The notes below the pieces were generated by a model. It did not search any database and had not been told where the DNA came from. It worked only from the letters and a program-made list of their open reading frames with translations. From assembly GCA_015039365.1 (NCBI GenBank), contig WION01000058.1, positions 152,257 through 216,256 of the forward strand: DNA of 64,000 nucleotides, in the 5' to 3' direction. This DNA comes from Amanita rubescens (lineage: Eukaryota; Basidiomycota; Agaricomycetes; Agaricales; Amanitaceae). Below, one piece after another: positions 11,916 through 23,600 of this stretch (position 1 is its first letter; each line of letters begins with the position of its first letter). A program made the translations under genes and the position numbers.

Positions 11916-13148
11916 TCAATGAAGCTTTCGGATTCCCTCGTCCGAGTCTGATTCATCTGAATCAGGAACCCAATCGACCCGGCCATCGGCGTATGCCTTT
12001 CCAGTCCCCGCTTCTTCTGTTGCCACATAACGCTCGAGACGGCCTTGCATCATCTTGTTGCTCCACAAAATCCTATTCATGAAGATAGCCTTGAAATTAT
12101 TGAGAGTCGAACATCTTCCTGAGGGTATGCAAGCCTGGGCTTCGAAGTAACGAGCCGTACCGGGTGGAAACTGTTTCCGAATAGCGCGAACAAAGTGTGG
12201 TCGAAGGATAGCATTTTCCTCGTAGAGGTTTTTGGAAGTGTCAACGTCTTGTATGAAGACTGGGTATTCGTAGAGAAAATAAAGAGGCGCAGTGTGTGCA
12301 TGATCCCAATCTATGACGCCGACAAGGCGTGGAGGGGAAGTGCCACCGCTGACTGTGGGATCAGTGAAAAGAAGATTTTGACCATCAAAATCTGTGTGCC
12401 GAAGTCGGAAGGGTGGACGGATATATGGCTCGTTCTTGTGCGAGGCGAAATAATTCTCCAAGATGTCCCGTACTTTATATAATAGCATGCGATTCTCCCC
12501 GGATATGCTGCTACTGGACGAAAAACGGTCAATGAAAAGGTTGAGATAATCAAACATAGATCCGAAAGGCCCGTCGGACATGTCTTCGATCACCTCTTGC
12601 CCATTGATGTTCTCCATCATGTGGTGTAGCAGTGGTCCAACGGAGCCGTCTTCAGTGATAGAACCCGTAGCTTCGAATTCCATGTTTGCAAGCTGACCGA
12701 GCACCCAGGCGATCTGGGTCAAAACGTCTTTCTTGTGCTCTAACGTGAGATCATCCCAGATTTGGTAAAGGTTTACGCCTTCGACGTAATCCATGACAAG
12801 GTATTGCATACCGACCTCGTTGGACGGCGAATCCTCGAAAAAGTGGACGACGGGAACGGGTATTGAAGTACGTAAGCGGACGAGCGTCATCGTGGCAACT
12901 TCACTGCGCAATGCAGACGGATGGCGGAGCGATCGACAGAGGCGTGCTATCAGTTTCCGGCCATCTTCTGTGTTGAGCATGTAAATTTCGTGATACGTGC
13001 CGCGAGTAACTTTCTGACAAGATGTGATCGTCCGGCCAATACGTGTATGGACGAGATCGCTGAGTCCTGTTAGATTAGGTTTTAGCTCGGGATACTCATC
13101 ACTCTCGTATTCATCATCGTCGAGGCTTGGGAGGATGGAGAGAGACAT
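11916..13148 (-). CDS. APH-family phosphotransferase / kinase-like protein
   Basis: An uninterrupted frame from the ATG at 13148 to 11916 (410 aa). The N-lobe contains YHEIYMLNTEDGRKLIARL, then YLVMDYVEG (hinge). The catalytic motifs of the aminoglycoside phosphotransferase/choline kinase fold follow: RHTDFDGQNLLF (Brenner box, catalytic Asp) and GVIDWDHAHTAPLYF (metal-binding DxD-like). Fungal members act on unknown small molecules; resistance activity should not be assumed. The tail is acidic (DSDESDSDEG). The same frame continues upstream without a stop, and two upstream exons (see 13312..13715) join in phase, so the real start is probably further right. Confidence 0.75.
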   Translation of the reverse strand: MSLSILPSLDDDEYESDEYPELKPNLTGLSDLVHTRIGRTITSCQKVTRGTYHEIYMLNTEDGRKLIARLCRSLRHPSALRSEVATMTLVRLRTSIPVPVVHFFEDSPSNEVGMQYLVMDYVEGVNLYQIWDDLTLEHKKDVLTQIAWVLGQLANMEFEATGSITEDGSVGPLLHHMMENINGQEVIEDMSDGPFGSMFDYLNLFIDRFSSSSSISGENRMLLYKVRDILENYFASHKNEPYIRPPFRLRHTDFDGQNLLFTDPTVSGGTSPPRLVGVIDWDHAHTAPLYFLYEYPVFIQDVDTSKNLYEENAILRPHFVRAIRKQFPPGTARYFEAQACIPSGRCSTLNNFKAIFMNRILWSNKMMQGRLERYVATEEAGTGKAYADGRVDWVPDSDESDSDEGIRKLH

Positions 13149-13311
13149 GGTCTTGGAAAGCAGGAGACTCGGATGATGATATTGAGCTGGAAGCTGGACC
13201 CCCAATGAGCTGATTAAAGGGAACACATCAGCAATCCTGGAGGTTGCTCTGGAGTTCAACTTGACAAGCGAAACATAAGTTTTGTGGCAAACAAAGAAAA
13301 ATTATGCATAC

Positions 13312-13715
13312 CGTTTCCTTTTCTCCCAGAGCGTTTGACCTTGGTGCTCAGGCTCAGACATTGGTCGCAATATTTCTGTGGCCGTAAGACATAGAGCTTA
13401 AAAGAACAAGGCCTGCTCACTCAGACGTCGTATTTTCTCGAATGTGCCTTGCCGCCAACACCAATTGAGAAGTTTCGTCAAATTTGAATTCTCGTCCCCA
13501 TTAGGATCCGACGAGTACTTCTCCACAATGTCTTCTGCATTTTCGATGTTTGCAAACTTCTGATCAAGCTTGTCTTTAGCAGAGATTACTACACGTTCGA
13601 GGATGTAAGATTCAGGCGGGATCTTGTTGCGATCTGGGCTCCGTGCATATACAAAAGTATCCGATGAAGTAGGATCAAGGATGTCGTCGTCAACGAAGTC
13701 AAGTATGTTGGTTCG
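13312..13715 (-). CDS. probable 5' exons of the APH-like gene (start unresolved)
   Basis: A 64-nt exon (13312..13375) lies between a CACAG acceptor and a GTATGC donor. A longer stop-free exon ending at 13421 (GTGAGC donor) encodes KIPPESYILERVV and LLNWCWRQGTFEKIRRL. Phases fit exon to exon and into the APH frame near 13235-13245. No in-frame ATG precedes a stop at about 13722-13724, so another exon or a different acceptor near 13640-13660 is needed. It could instead be a small independent gene. The N-terminal segment is not recognised. Confidence 0.5.
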
Positions 13716-13724
13716 ATGTGAACA

Positions 13725-14369
13725 TAGAACGTATTATATGGTACACTGCGACTTGTATAAGTTGGATCTATGCGTGTCGATGCTTTAGTGTCTCACGAGG
13801 GATAACTCCTGCCCAAGAGAGGATATCCGACTACTAAAGATTGATACCTGCTAGACTAACAAGTGACATTTGAATCTATGATTGAATGATAGTGTAGTGA
13901 TGAGTCTGATGACTATGAACAACCTAGAATGAGCTAAATGGATGGGTGAAGCCCCAGGAGGGACTCCCGGCCCAAAACACTGGGGGTCGGCAAGGCGAGC
14001 TGTGAGGACGGGCGGGCGCCGAACTGGTCAGCCTTGCGACACCTGGCAGCGCGTCGGACAGAGAAGGAAACATAAGCAGGTGGATATCACCGCCTACCTT
14101 CCTCTGGTTGGACCTGTGAGTGGGTGTGGCGGGTGGGTGCGAAAAAGATGACGGAAGCTGCTGCGAGGTAAACGAGCTTCCCGACTGCGAGGTGGCTGAG
14201 AAAGAGAAGGGCGACACCGCCACCTCGCGCGCCTACATCCAGACTCCTACCCAGTCCCTCGGACGTACTTTTGGCCCGATGAACAATCCGATTGGCATTC
14301 CACATTCATTGTTTGTACAAACGGCCAGTCAAAGGGTGGGTGTGGTGTAAGGTCGCAAAGAACTAGAAT
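13725..14369. other. intergenic, low-complexity G/C-rich stretch
   Basis: Contains only compositionally biased short ORFs on both strands around 13920-14340. No domain, repeat copy or RNA gene was recognised. It may contain the promoter of the APH-like gene. Confidence 0.35.
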
Positions 14370-14875
14370 CGCACACCAGTCAGCAATCTGGCTTTGTATG
14401 ATTAGATGGAAACAGCCCCTCGTATGTCGGTCCAGGCCTCCAACATGTAATTGCTTATGCAGGTTATCTGGAGGAGAGATATCTCTGTAGACCATGCCAG
14501 ATGCCTCTGGCATCGGAGGCGAGATTTGCACCCCTGGTCATGGGCCATCCAGACATGTTGGCGAGTAGAACGACCCAAAGTCTTTTCATAGTCGTGGAGA
14601 GAACGTTGCAGACATGTCCGCCCGGGAGGATGCCCTCTAGGGTCGGGCGTCATTTGATACGCTACTTCCACGCTAGCATCACTAGGATGCAACTCGGAGG
14701 CGCATCGTTTAGTGCGTGACGACAAGCACCTCAGAGGCCGAGAAACAAGTGCAAGCGCGCGGACGGGAAACGATAGTATCCCACTGCCGCAAGCTGCGGT
14801 GCTATGCACCGAATGACACCGATAGGGCTGTCGTAATCGTGGTACTTACCATCGGTGTAGTTGATAAGAGATCCG
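14370..14875 (+). repeat. dispersed repeat, copy 2 (abuts the WDR59 promoter)
   Basis: Diverged copy of 10940-11375 in the same orientation (CAGTCAGCAATCT, CCCCTCGTATGTCGGTCCAGGCCTCC, ACACCGATAGGGCTGTCGTAATCGT blocks). It ends about 80 bp before the WDR59 start codon, so it makes up most of the proximal promoter of that gene. Confidence 0.7.
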
Positions 14876-14957
14876 TGTGAACTTTACTTGTTATAGAGTA
14901 CGCCATATATGGCAACTTCTGGCCTATGAGGTATTCATAATTCATTATTCAACGCTC

Positions 14958-17900
14958 ATGTCAAACCTGAGGCGGTCTCTCTCTGCCGTCCATTTCGATG
15001 AGCTGAGCACCTTACAGGATACAAGACAACCATCACGCGATTCCTCACTGACCGACTCTTCCGCCGAACCACTACAACCTCCACCTGAATACCGGCATTA
15101 CAGTCCTCATATCCTCCACTCACATTTTTCCAACCATGAACGTAGTTTCTACCACCACCTGCGAGAGCGTGGCTCAGAATACGCTGTTGATGCGGATGAA
15201 AGCGAAGGAGAAGAGCGAGAAGATGTCGGAGAAATAGGTCACTCGTCTATGACGCGCGTTTCGGACTCTGCTACAAAACACGGTTCAGACGCAGAGGAGC
15301 AACGGCCTTCGATGCTTATACGCGGAAGAAGACAGCCTTCAATAACTTCTTCTGACCCCGATGTGGATATTGCTCCTGGTAGCTCGACATCGAGTGCAGC
15401 CAAAATTTCACCAGGCTTTGGGAGCAACTTGAAACGGAGCTTGCAAATTGATATGAAAGACCTGGTTGGCGACTCTGTGGCGAATGTTCGTGTCGTTAGT
15501 TCTCTCTTCCGCGATGTGCTAATAACAGAACTACTTTTTAGATGAGCATTAGCCCAGGGTCTCGAGATGTCGTTTTGGCAGCGTGCGTATCATTTCGTCT
15601 AGCTATTTTAAACGCGTTTTGATTAGAGCTCGTACACGTAGTCGCCGAGGGATGTACATCATTGACCTCGAAACACCGCTTGAAGTACCTCGCTTTCTTC
15701 CTCAAGGTGGAACGTGGGACGTTGCAGACGTGCAGTGGAACCCGCATCCTACTCGCGCAGAGTACATCGTATCCACCTCTGCTGAAAAATTGTATGTTCC
15801 GTAACTCTACTCTTCTGCGGGCGGTTTATACGAACAAGCTTAGGTTGATTTGGAACTTGGTGCTCCGCGGCAAAACCAACATAGAGCACGTTTTACAGGC
15901 TCACTATCGTGCCATTACTGATATCAATTGGCATACAACGGAATGTGATACGGTCGTCAGTACTGGTATCGACTCTTGGGTATGGGCTTGGGATTTACGT
16001 GATCCTAGGAAGCCTATCTTTGGTGGGTTTTATTTCAAAGGATTAGTGTACTCGCTGACGCGCGTATCCCCAGGTTTGTCTGCGTTTAAATGTAAGCAAA
16101 CCATTTCATCAATTCAACAATCTAACATGCCATAGCCGGAGGGACGCAAGTCAAGTGGAACAGACAAGATGGCAACATCTTAGCATCCTCGCATGCTAAT
16201 GAAGTTTACATCTGGGACCGTCGAGTACGTTTGAATCCGTTTCGTTTTATGCGATCGTTTCTCATTATGCGTTCCCAGAAAGGATCTCTCCCACTAACTC
16301 GCATTCATGCTCACAACTCCAAAATCTATGGTATCGACTGGTCACACAACCTCCGGAACGAGATTGTCACATGTTCTCTTGATAAATCCATAAAAGTATG
16401 GGACGTCTCGGAATCTCGCATATCCAACATGTACGGCAGCCGGCCGACTAAGGTGTCATTCCTCGACAAAATCAAGGAGAATGAGTTTAGCATCCGCGGC
16501 CCGTTGGCGCAATGCGACCCTATAAGGATCATCAACACTCATTATCCCGTTTGGCGGGCAAGATACTTGCCATTTGGGAGAGGCATTTTGAGCCTGGCGC
16601 AGAGAGGAGAGACGGCGTTGGAGATGTACGCTTTGAATGGTCCCGTGGAAAACAATACGGCAGTTGAAGTCTTTGAAGGCCATACAGATGTTGTGAAGGA
16701 GTTTGTATGGAGAAAAGGAGATTACGGTACGAATCTTTTATTCTTCATGTTATTGTTCATTAAATGCTCGATTCAGATGAATTCCAACTAATTACGTGGT
16801 CGAAAGACCGAACGTTGAAGTTCTGGCCTATAGACATGGAAGTGTTGCAGGTGCGTTGACGGTCATTATTCTTCTTTTTGCAATGCTTATTTAGTGGAAT
16901 CAGAAAGTCGGGTATGAGTCGGACCCGTCTAGGAGCAAGCACCGCGGCAGCATGCGGCCACACACCATTTCGTACAGAAATCCACCTGACGGCGTGGACC
17001 ATGTAATGGCGTTGTCAGGACCCTCGAGAAACCGTCCAACCTTCGTTCAAGTGCGTCCTGTCATCTTGCCCGACATACAGTATGTGCTTTCTATTTCCTT
17101 CGTTTCATTGTATCTTACTCAAGTGAAATTAGCGCGGCAGGTACTTTGCGTGAGTAGTTGCAGCCTCATGTTCAGTTTTGTAATATAACCAATTTCATTA
17201 ATAGGAGCGACGACGAAGCCGATAAATGTGCTCGCTAACACCTCGGCAAGGCCAAGAGGGGAGACTATGAGCCGAGGGATTGGGATTGGACCTGGGAAGA
17301 GTGCAGCAACGATCAACGCCTTCATGTGGTTGTCAAACGTCAAAGTCGGGGAACCGAAGGAGAATAGCTCCGGCCCTGCGAGTAAAGAGAGAGATGGAAG
17401 GTCCCGATCAAGACTGAGCTTGAAGATGAAGCAGTTGGAGCCTGCTGCTGCTACGGTCGCCGATCGTATGGGTTCGACGGAATTGGGCAAGAGAAGGAGA
17501 AGCGAAAGTAGATCCAGGGCTGTAGATGGCCAGGATTCGACTGGCCAGTCACTGCAGGACGAGTTGAGTTTCTTTTCCTGCTGTATTGAAGGGAACGCTG
17601 ATTGTTTAAAAGGATTACAACCGTATTGACCAAGCTCCAGGCGCACAAGATCAAGCTCGAAAAGGTGATTTGATCGTTTTTGCCTAGTGACGATGTGCTC
17701 ATAAACTCTCACAGCATGACTTGACGAAGAAGCTCAATTGCACTTTAGGTCTACACGGTCCATGGGGCGAAGTCCACAAGTTACAGGTGTTTATCCGGGT
17801 TACATTCACTTTTCCCCGCGATTATCCTCATGCCAAGTATCCACATGGGATCCCGACTGTTGATTTGGAGCGGAACCCTCTTATCCCCATTTCTCTCCGT

Positions 17901-20632
17901 GCATTCATGCTTCGTCGCCTACGGACCATCCGAGAACGGCGCCGCCCATGTCTTGAAGCGTGTCTCCGGTTCCTTCTCTTTGGCGACGAAGAGGAAGAAC
18001 AGCCTGGGCCTGTCCTACACATGGACTCCGAAAGCTCTTCAGAGGAGGAATCCACGTCTGTAGGTCGGGAGAGAAGGAAGAAGAAGAAAGAAGTGCCTGC
18101 CATCAGCATGTTGAGGAACCATAAGAATTTGGCGGAACCTCGGACTTCTCAAGGGACGTTTGGGCCTAATGGGGAGCTGGTGTGCTTCTTCCGTGCATCG
18201 CCGAGGATTGTGAGGAACGTACTGAGGGGGCTGACGAATGGGACTGCCAGTGGTTCCGACGTGACGCCTATGTCGCCTCCCAAGCAACTTGAAGAATTAC
18301 CAGGTACGCCTCACGTCGGAGCTTTCCCAGACCAAGATGGTGGAATGCCCGGGCTGCTGAGATCTCCTTCGCTCGTTCAAGATGCCATGTGGAAGCTGGG
18401 AGTCGCGGCAAAGGATAGGGATAGAGGGTTGAAACCTCTAACCGACGCTCGGCGCGACGAACCGGGAAACGGTATTGTCAGGGTGATGGCGAACGTTTTA
18501 GCGTATTCGCGGCAGGCGAAGGCCAGGAGGGAATCTGATGGAACTCATCACCCGATATCCGGGGCCGCCTCTGTCAATGGTGGGGACGGCGGGAAGAATT
18601 ATGCATTTGTTGCTACGAGGAGTACGGTGTTCCTTGTGAGCACGAATGAGACGGCGGGTCCTGACAAGAAGGTGGCTGTCGGGTATATATATGCTTGTCC
18701 TGAAGAGGGTTTGGTGGAGGTCTGTGCGCGGAATGCGAAGAACGCGAGAGCGTGTGGGAGGTATGACCACGAAAGGGTCTTCAAGATGCTTCAGACGTTG
18801 TTTGTTGTTGAGAAGAGAAGAGGAGCGGGGAATGTTAAAGAGGACAAGGCTGGCTTTGCGTCGGATATCCTAGCGAAGCGGGTGGTCATGGATCTGTAAG
18901 TTTAATTGTATTTCTTGGTACGTTTGACTCTAACCATTTTACATTACAAGATATACGGACTTTGCAAAAAACAAGGACGTTCAGATGCTCGGCATGCTGT
19001 CTATGCTCGTGCTGCAAACTCGTTATTGCACACTTGAGATTCTGGGTCCTTTTGCTATGCCCGCATCTTCTGCAAACCCCATTATAACACAACAACGCCT
19101 TACATCTCGCCCTGACTTTGGTGGGATTGTCAACTCGTCAACTATGCTGACTGTTCCTAAAATCGGCCCGGTTGATTATTTCAACCTTACCAGAGCGATA
19201 AACGGTGCAGCGCCTATGCCGCCCTCGTCTCCGGAATGGCCACGTCTGGCCACTATGCCTATGTCCCCTCCGCCGCCTCTGTCCAATCCGAGCACATCTC
19301 GCGGTTCGTGGTCCAGTTTGTTTGGAGCAGGCGGCGTCAAGCAGTTTGTGCAGGAGACGTTTACGAAGGATGGACCACAGACGCCATTGATCGTGTTGGA
19401 TCCTAGCACGGTTGCGGAGAATGTCAAAGGCGGAGAGGGAAAGGCTGGACGGACGTTGTCCGGGGGATCTGGAGCGAGCGGCAGGGCTTTGGAAGGTGTT
19501 GGTGTGGTTACCACGAAGCAGCAACAGCAGCAACCCCAGCAAAAGAAAGGGAAGCAGCGGAGAGAATCTGCGTATGCAGTGCTCCAGCCGCAACCGCAGT
19601 CTCAGAGTGCTCAAATGGGGCCGTTGCCGTTACAGCAACTACAGGCAGGACTCGATGGTCCGCCTCCGCTGCCACCACCACCGCCGTCGACGAGGTCGCG
19701 AAGTGAGATTGTGCCTGGGCCCTTGAAGGCTTCTCTCTCGTATTCGTCTACTTCATCGGGAGGATCGTCTGGGGCCGGATCCGGGACTGGGATCAAGAGG
19801 TCGCCCTTGGTGCCCATTGAGAATGTCGATTGGGGCACGAGAAGGCGGGGTGGTGGTAGGGAGGCGGATAAGGGGAAGAAGAGGGTTGTGTTCCAGGAGG
19901 ATGAAGGAGATAGGTGAGCGCTTTGCGCTGAATGGTGCACATGTTGCAATGTTAATGAGTTTCTGTTTAGACAGCCGCCCTTGTTTGGCCGGCAGCTGGT
20001 TGAGCAATTCAAGGCGCATGTGCATGCGTATGCGGAGATTCTGCACCGGTGGAAGATGGACCATCAGAGGTTGGAGTTGCTTAAAGCCGTCGGCAAGAGT
20101 ATGTCAATGAAGAAAGAAGCAGAAGGGCATGGAATCAGTAAGTACTTGATCGGAAGCGCGTCCCGGTGCGATTGAGTGATGTATCTTTGCAGATATGGCC
20201 AAAGTGTGCAATGTGTGTTTGACGACAACAGACAGGAACGGATGTCCAGTATGCGGGAGCCGAATCGGGGCTTTGCTTTGTTCGGTGTGCCGATTACCTG
20301 TCAAAGGTACTCAGACTATATTGCTTTTGCGATAGCGGTGCGCTGATGCTTCCTCTCTTCCAGGACTGTCAAGGACATGCATGTTGTGCTTCCATGTTGC
20401 GCACATGTCATGTCTAAAAAAGATGACTGTACCCATGTGTCCCACCGGGTGCGGATGTTTTTGTGATGGACAGTACGGAGAATGGGATGTGGGGAGTGCT
20501 GTTGGGCCTGGGACGTCGGTGCAGCATATTCCTCCATCGACGAGAGCATCATCGGTTATGCCACCTGATTTTGATGCAGTGCTGCATTATCGGACACAGT
20601 ACACGCCTTCACCCAGTTTGTTATTGTCGTAG
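14958..20632 (+). CDS. WDR59: WDR59/Sea3-like SEA (GATOR2) complex subunit (1604 aa)
   Basis: Model join(14958..15485,15542..15582,15642..15791,15844..16022,16074..16091,16136..16224,16279..16726,16777..16850,16904..17079,17133..17140,17205..17562,17613..17664,17715..18895,18951..19913,19971..20137,20193..20306,20364..20632), all in phase. A Ser-rich leader (1-176) precedes the WD40 propeller (MSISPGSRDVVLAA, GGTWDVADVQWNPHP, DRTLKFWPID). The RWD domain (about 690-790) has TLGLHGPWGE and FTFPRDYPHAKYPHG. Long Pro/Gln/Ser-rich linkers follow. The C-terminal zinc RING/ribbon has CNVC, CPVCGS, CSVC, CMLCFHVAHMSC and CPTGCGCFC. In the SEA/GATOR2 complex it controls TORC1 signalling at the vacuole. 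Exons of 18 and 8 nt are predicted. No frameshift. Human WDR59 is about 970 aa; the extra length is linker. Confidence 0.9.
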
Positions 20633-21310
20633 CACTGGTTCGCCCTTATAATTTCACAACAGAAGATAGCCAACTGTGACCTGCATTCGGGAAGCCCCAG
20701 TGCAAATAGGTCCTTTGTGTGGAAGGTAATTAACTGACATGGCAGTATCTGATGCTGTGATGCATATGAATCTCAGTCAAGATGGTTGGCCAATGCAGGT
20801 TATAGTTCGTTATCTATTGTAAAGACAGCAGGGGTGGGACTCTTGGTAGAGAAAGGGGTTCAGGCGGGTAGACGGTGTATTTGGTGATTCCGTGGTGAAT
20901 TAGTCGATCAACGGGGCCGTGCGGGTTTGCCCCTTGTTCATTCGGTTGTCCGTGAGATCACCAGTTTAAGGATATCGATGGCCTTGGATATGCCACGCGA
21001 AGCCCATAGTATCACAAAGTTTTGTTTTTGTGATTGATCATGGCAGGTAGTATGCAGAATTTGGAACTTGTCCTGTTGAACCACGTCCTGCGGTCGACGA
21101 GAGCATCGTCGGCTATGCTGCCTGATGCCGTCTACACCTTTGCAGCCAACTTTGTAATATTGTAACGGTAGCGGACAAACAAAGAGTCACCGGCCATATT
21201 CCAAAAGATCGCACACGCTGTCGCGCCATCTCCGCAGGCCCGCTCTCGTGATCTACTCGGATCGTACGAGCAGTAATCCTATAATTGCCAACCTATCATG
21301 GCTTTGGTGA
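20633..21310 (+). repeat. WDR59 3' flank, part of a segmental duplication
   Basis: The stretch matches 30640-30990 in order and orientation (GACGAGAGCAT-GTCGG, AAACAAAGAGT, GATC-TACTCGGATCG-ACGAGCAGTAAT, CCTATCATGGC). It also repeats part of the last WDR59 exon (CGACGAGAGCATC and CTGAT near 21090-21130 resemble 20535-20572), so some copying happened inside the flank too. No gene is recognised. Confidence 0.7.
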
Positions 21311-23106
21311 CGAGCTTCTACGAGTCGCGACGAAAGCAACTTTATTCCCTATTCAACCACTTGTCGGTATGAGCGAGCAGGTCTACGGTCGGGGTCCATG
21401 GTTAAAAACTTGGAAATATTGGAAGAGCGGTCGCTGTTGCTGCTCTTGCAAGAGTTTCTGCTATTGGTCCTGATTTGACTGGCAAACCTGTTGTCGTGTC
21501 GAATGCTCGAAACCATCGAATTAACGGCAAAGGTATGAAATCTTAGTTGCATGATAGACTAACTAACTCTCATCAGCCATTCAATGAATACCTTTGTGAT
21601 CGTCATCACCAGCACGCCGCTACATTTGATTCCACCTCAACTCCTCTCGCGTTGCCCGAGCCACGTTGTCCCCGACATAGAGAACACGGAAAACGAGGCA
21701 TACCTAAACCCCCAGCCAGCGCGACGCCAATTTCGCGGATGGTAAAGTCACCAGTCGTGTTTCCTCTTATTCCCAGAAACTAGAGAATATGGCCAAATAC
21801 ACGGTGGTTGAAGGGTGGACGCAGTTCGGGAAGAGGGACGTGCAATAGTGATGGTGCTGAGATAGACAGAGGGAAACGGGAACAATAGAGAAGGAGGCCG
21901 AGGAAAGTAGGCCACAAGATTCGTGAAGGATCATTTGAAGACCGAGCCGAGCGAAGAAGAGGGCTGCTTTACCGAAGACGGCTGCATTGGTTACAACGTT
22001 CCGCAAGATCCTTTGCTTGCTCCAAATGAACGACGGATCCCCAAGTCTAGTGTCAGTGACGTCCCACTCGCCTGCGGGTACATCTTTAACGGACGAAGAA
22101 AGACGACAGCCTACCTCTTGCACAAGTGCAGCAGTGCCAGTTTGTATCGACGAACCAAGTTACGAGATCCTAGTTGGCCAGAACTGCCTGCACCGCTCCT
22201 TCCCCTACCTTCGGAAGCTGTCGTATTTCCTTCCAAAAAGCAAGACAAGCTGACCAACCGTCGTCGTCTATCGCTAAATTGTCATACTGCACGAGCGGAC
22301 CGGCGGATGCAATCGATGATCTCTGTAGCGTTCACGGCAACGATCTCGGATGGCATTGTCAACAGCAACCATGGTACCTGGTCGAAGGGAATAAACGCAG
22401 CAAAAGGGAGATTGGTCTCGCTCATTCGCATCTTGAGAATTGTGACGGGGTCCAACGGATAGCGTTGAGCGAACATCGGGAATATCCGACACGAGGAAGC
22501 TCTAGTCTTGACGGGCTCGGGGAGTGCGTAGTCAAAAGGTAAAATCGAGTCCTACCCTACGACAAACGGAACACGGCTTACAATCGGAGCGACCAGCGTT
22601 TACGGCGGTGGGCGTCACAGATGAACACTCGGTTCTGACTTTGAGGAAGTGATAGGGAACGATATCCACATTTCTGTCGGGACGATATCGTTCTTTCGAG
22701 TGTCCAGCTGTCGCTCGGGAGGCGTTCGCAATAGGAAAGAAGTATGATTGAGTGAGACACCGTTGCCGTTCGGACGGTGACAGCCCGGACGGCGAGTTTC
22801 CAATGAAGCTTCTGTGTCGGTGGGACTCCCGATAAGGGGAAGTCTCCAAACTGATTGTTGCCGGGAATTGAACGGAAAGATGCTTTAGCAAATGGGATAG
22901 ACTCGGACCAGAAGAGGGAATTGTTTCTCTCGATGCCAGTGGACAATGGCCCTTTGTACCAGGTGAGAAGGCAGCCTTCGAAGTATTCATCAGCAAGGGT
23001 AAGCGGAGGGCGACTCATGGAGGCAATGGTAGTGACGATTGCGGCCTCGGGACGTGAAGGGACTTTTTTCAAAAAAAAGAAGAAATCCTCATTTAGCCTG
23101 CCCCGT
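21311..23106. other. 1.8-kb spacer with unrecognised short ORFs
   Basis: Several overlapping ORFs on both strands (for example 22578..23072 minus and 21923..22462 plus) show no family motif I know. No intron set joins them into a credible protein. It may be a decayed element between the WDR59 flank and the CpG-poor NLR block. Confidence 0.35.
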
Positions 23107-23600
23107 TAATAGTTATGCCTTTGGCACATGGTAGTAGGTAGGACATCCACTATACATATGGTATACAAATTGTGAGTCTGCCTGTGGGATGTCTTTGGCC
23201 ACCAAAGATAGGTGCACTGTGTGCCAGGTTGGTGAGGTGACTCTTCATTATTTCCTTCTCTTCAAATTTCGCAGTGATGCTGAACAATCATTTTTTGGGC
23301 ATTAGTACATTCATCCTCTTCTGAGAGTCATGTGTAGATGAGTTATGTTTTTGAAAGCTGTTTACCTTTTTTGAAGTTTTCTTGTACATTGTGGGGATCT
23401 GCAGTTAAGGTTGGTGTCAAAAGTATACTGGAAGTACACTCAGCATGACAGCACCCAGTTGGTACTAGTACAGTGCATTCAGTCTTGTAAAGCAGACATG
23501 ATCAAAGGCAATTTCAAATTATTTTTAACCATAAATGTTCATAACACCAGACTCCAGTATTCAGCATACTATTCATCACCGGGCTACGGCCTACTGTACA

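Noticed and set aside
13924..14223. Pro/Ser-rich minus-strand ORF of 99 aa
   Set aside because: Low-complexity composition, no domain and no splice context.
22200..23072. Possible cytochrome P450 or secreted enzyme on the minus strand
   Set aside because: No heme-binding, ExxR or other diagnostic motif, and no consistent exon set, was found.
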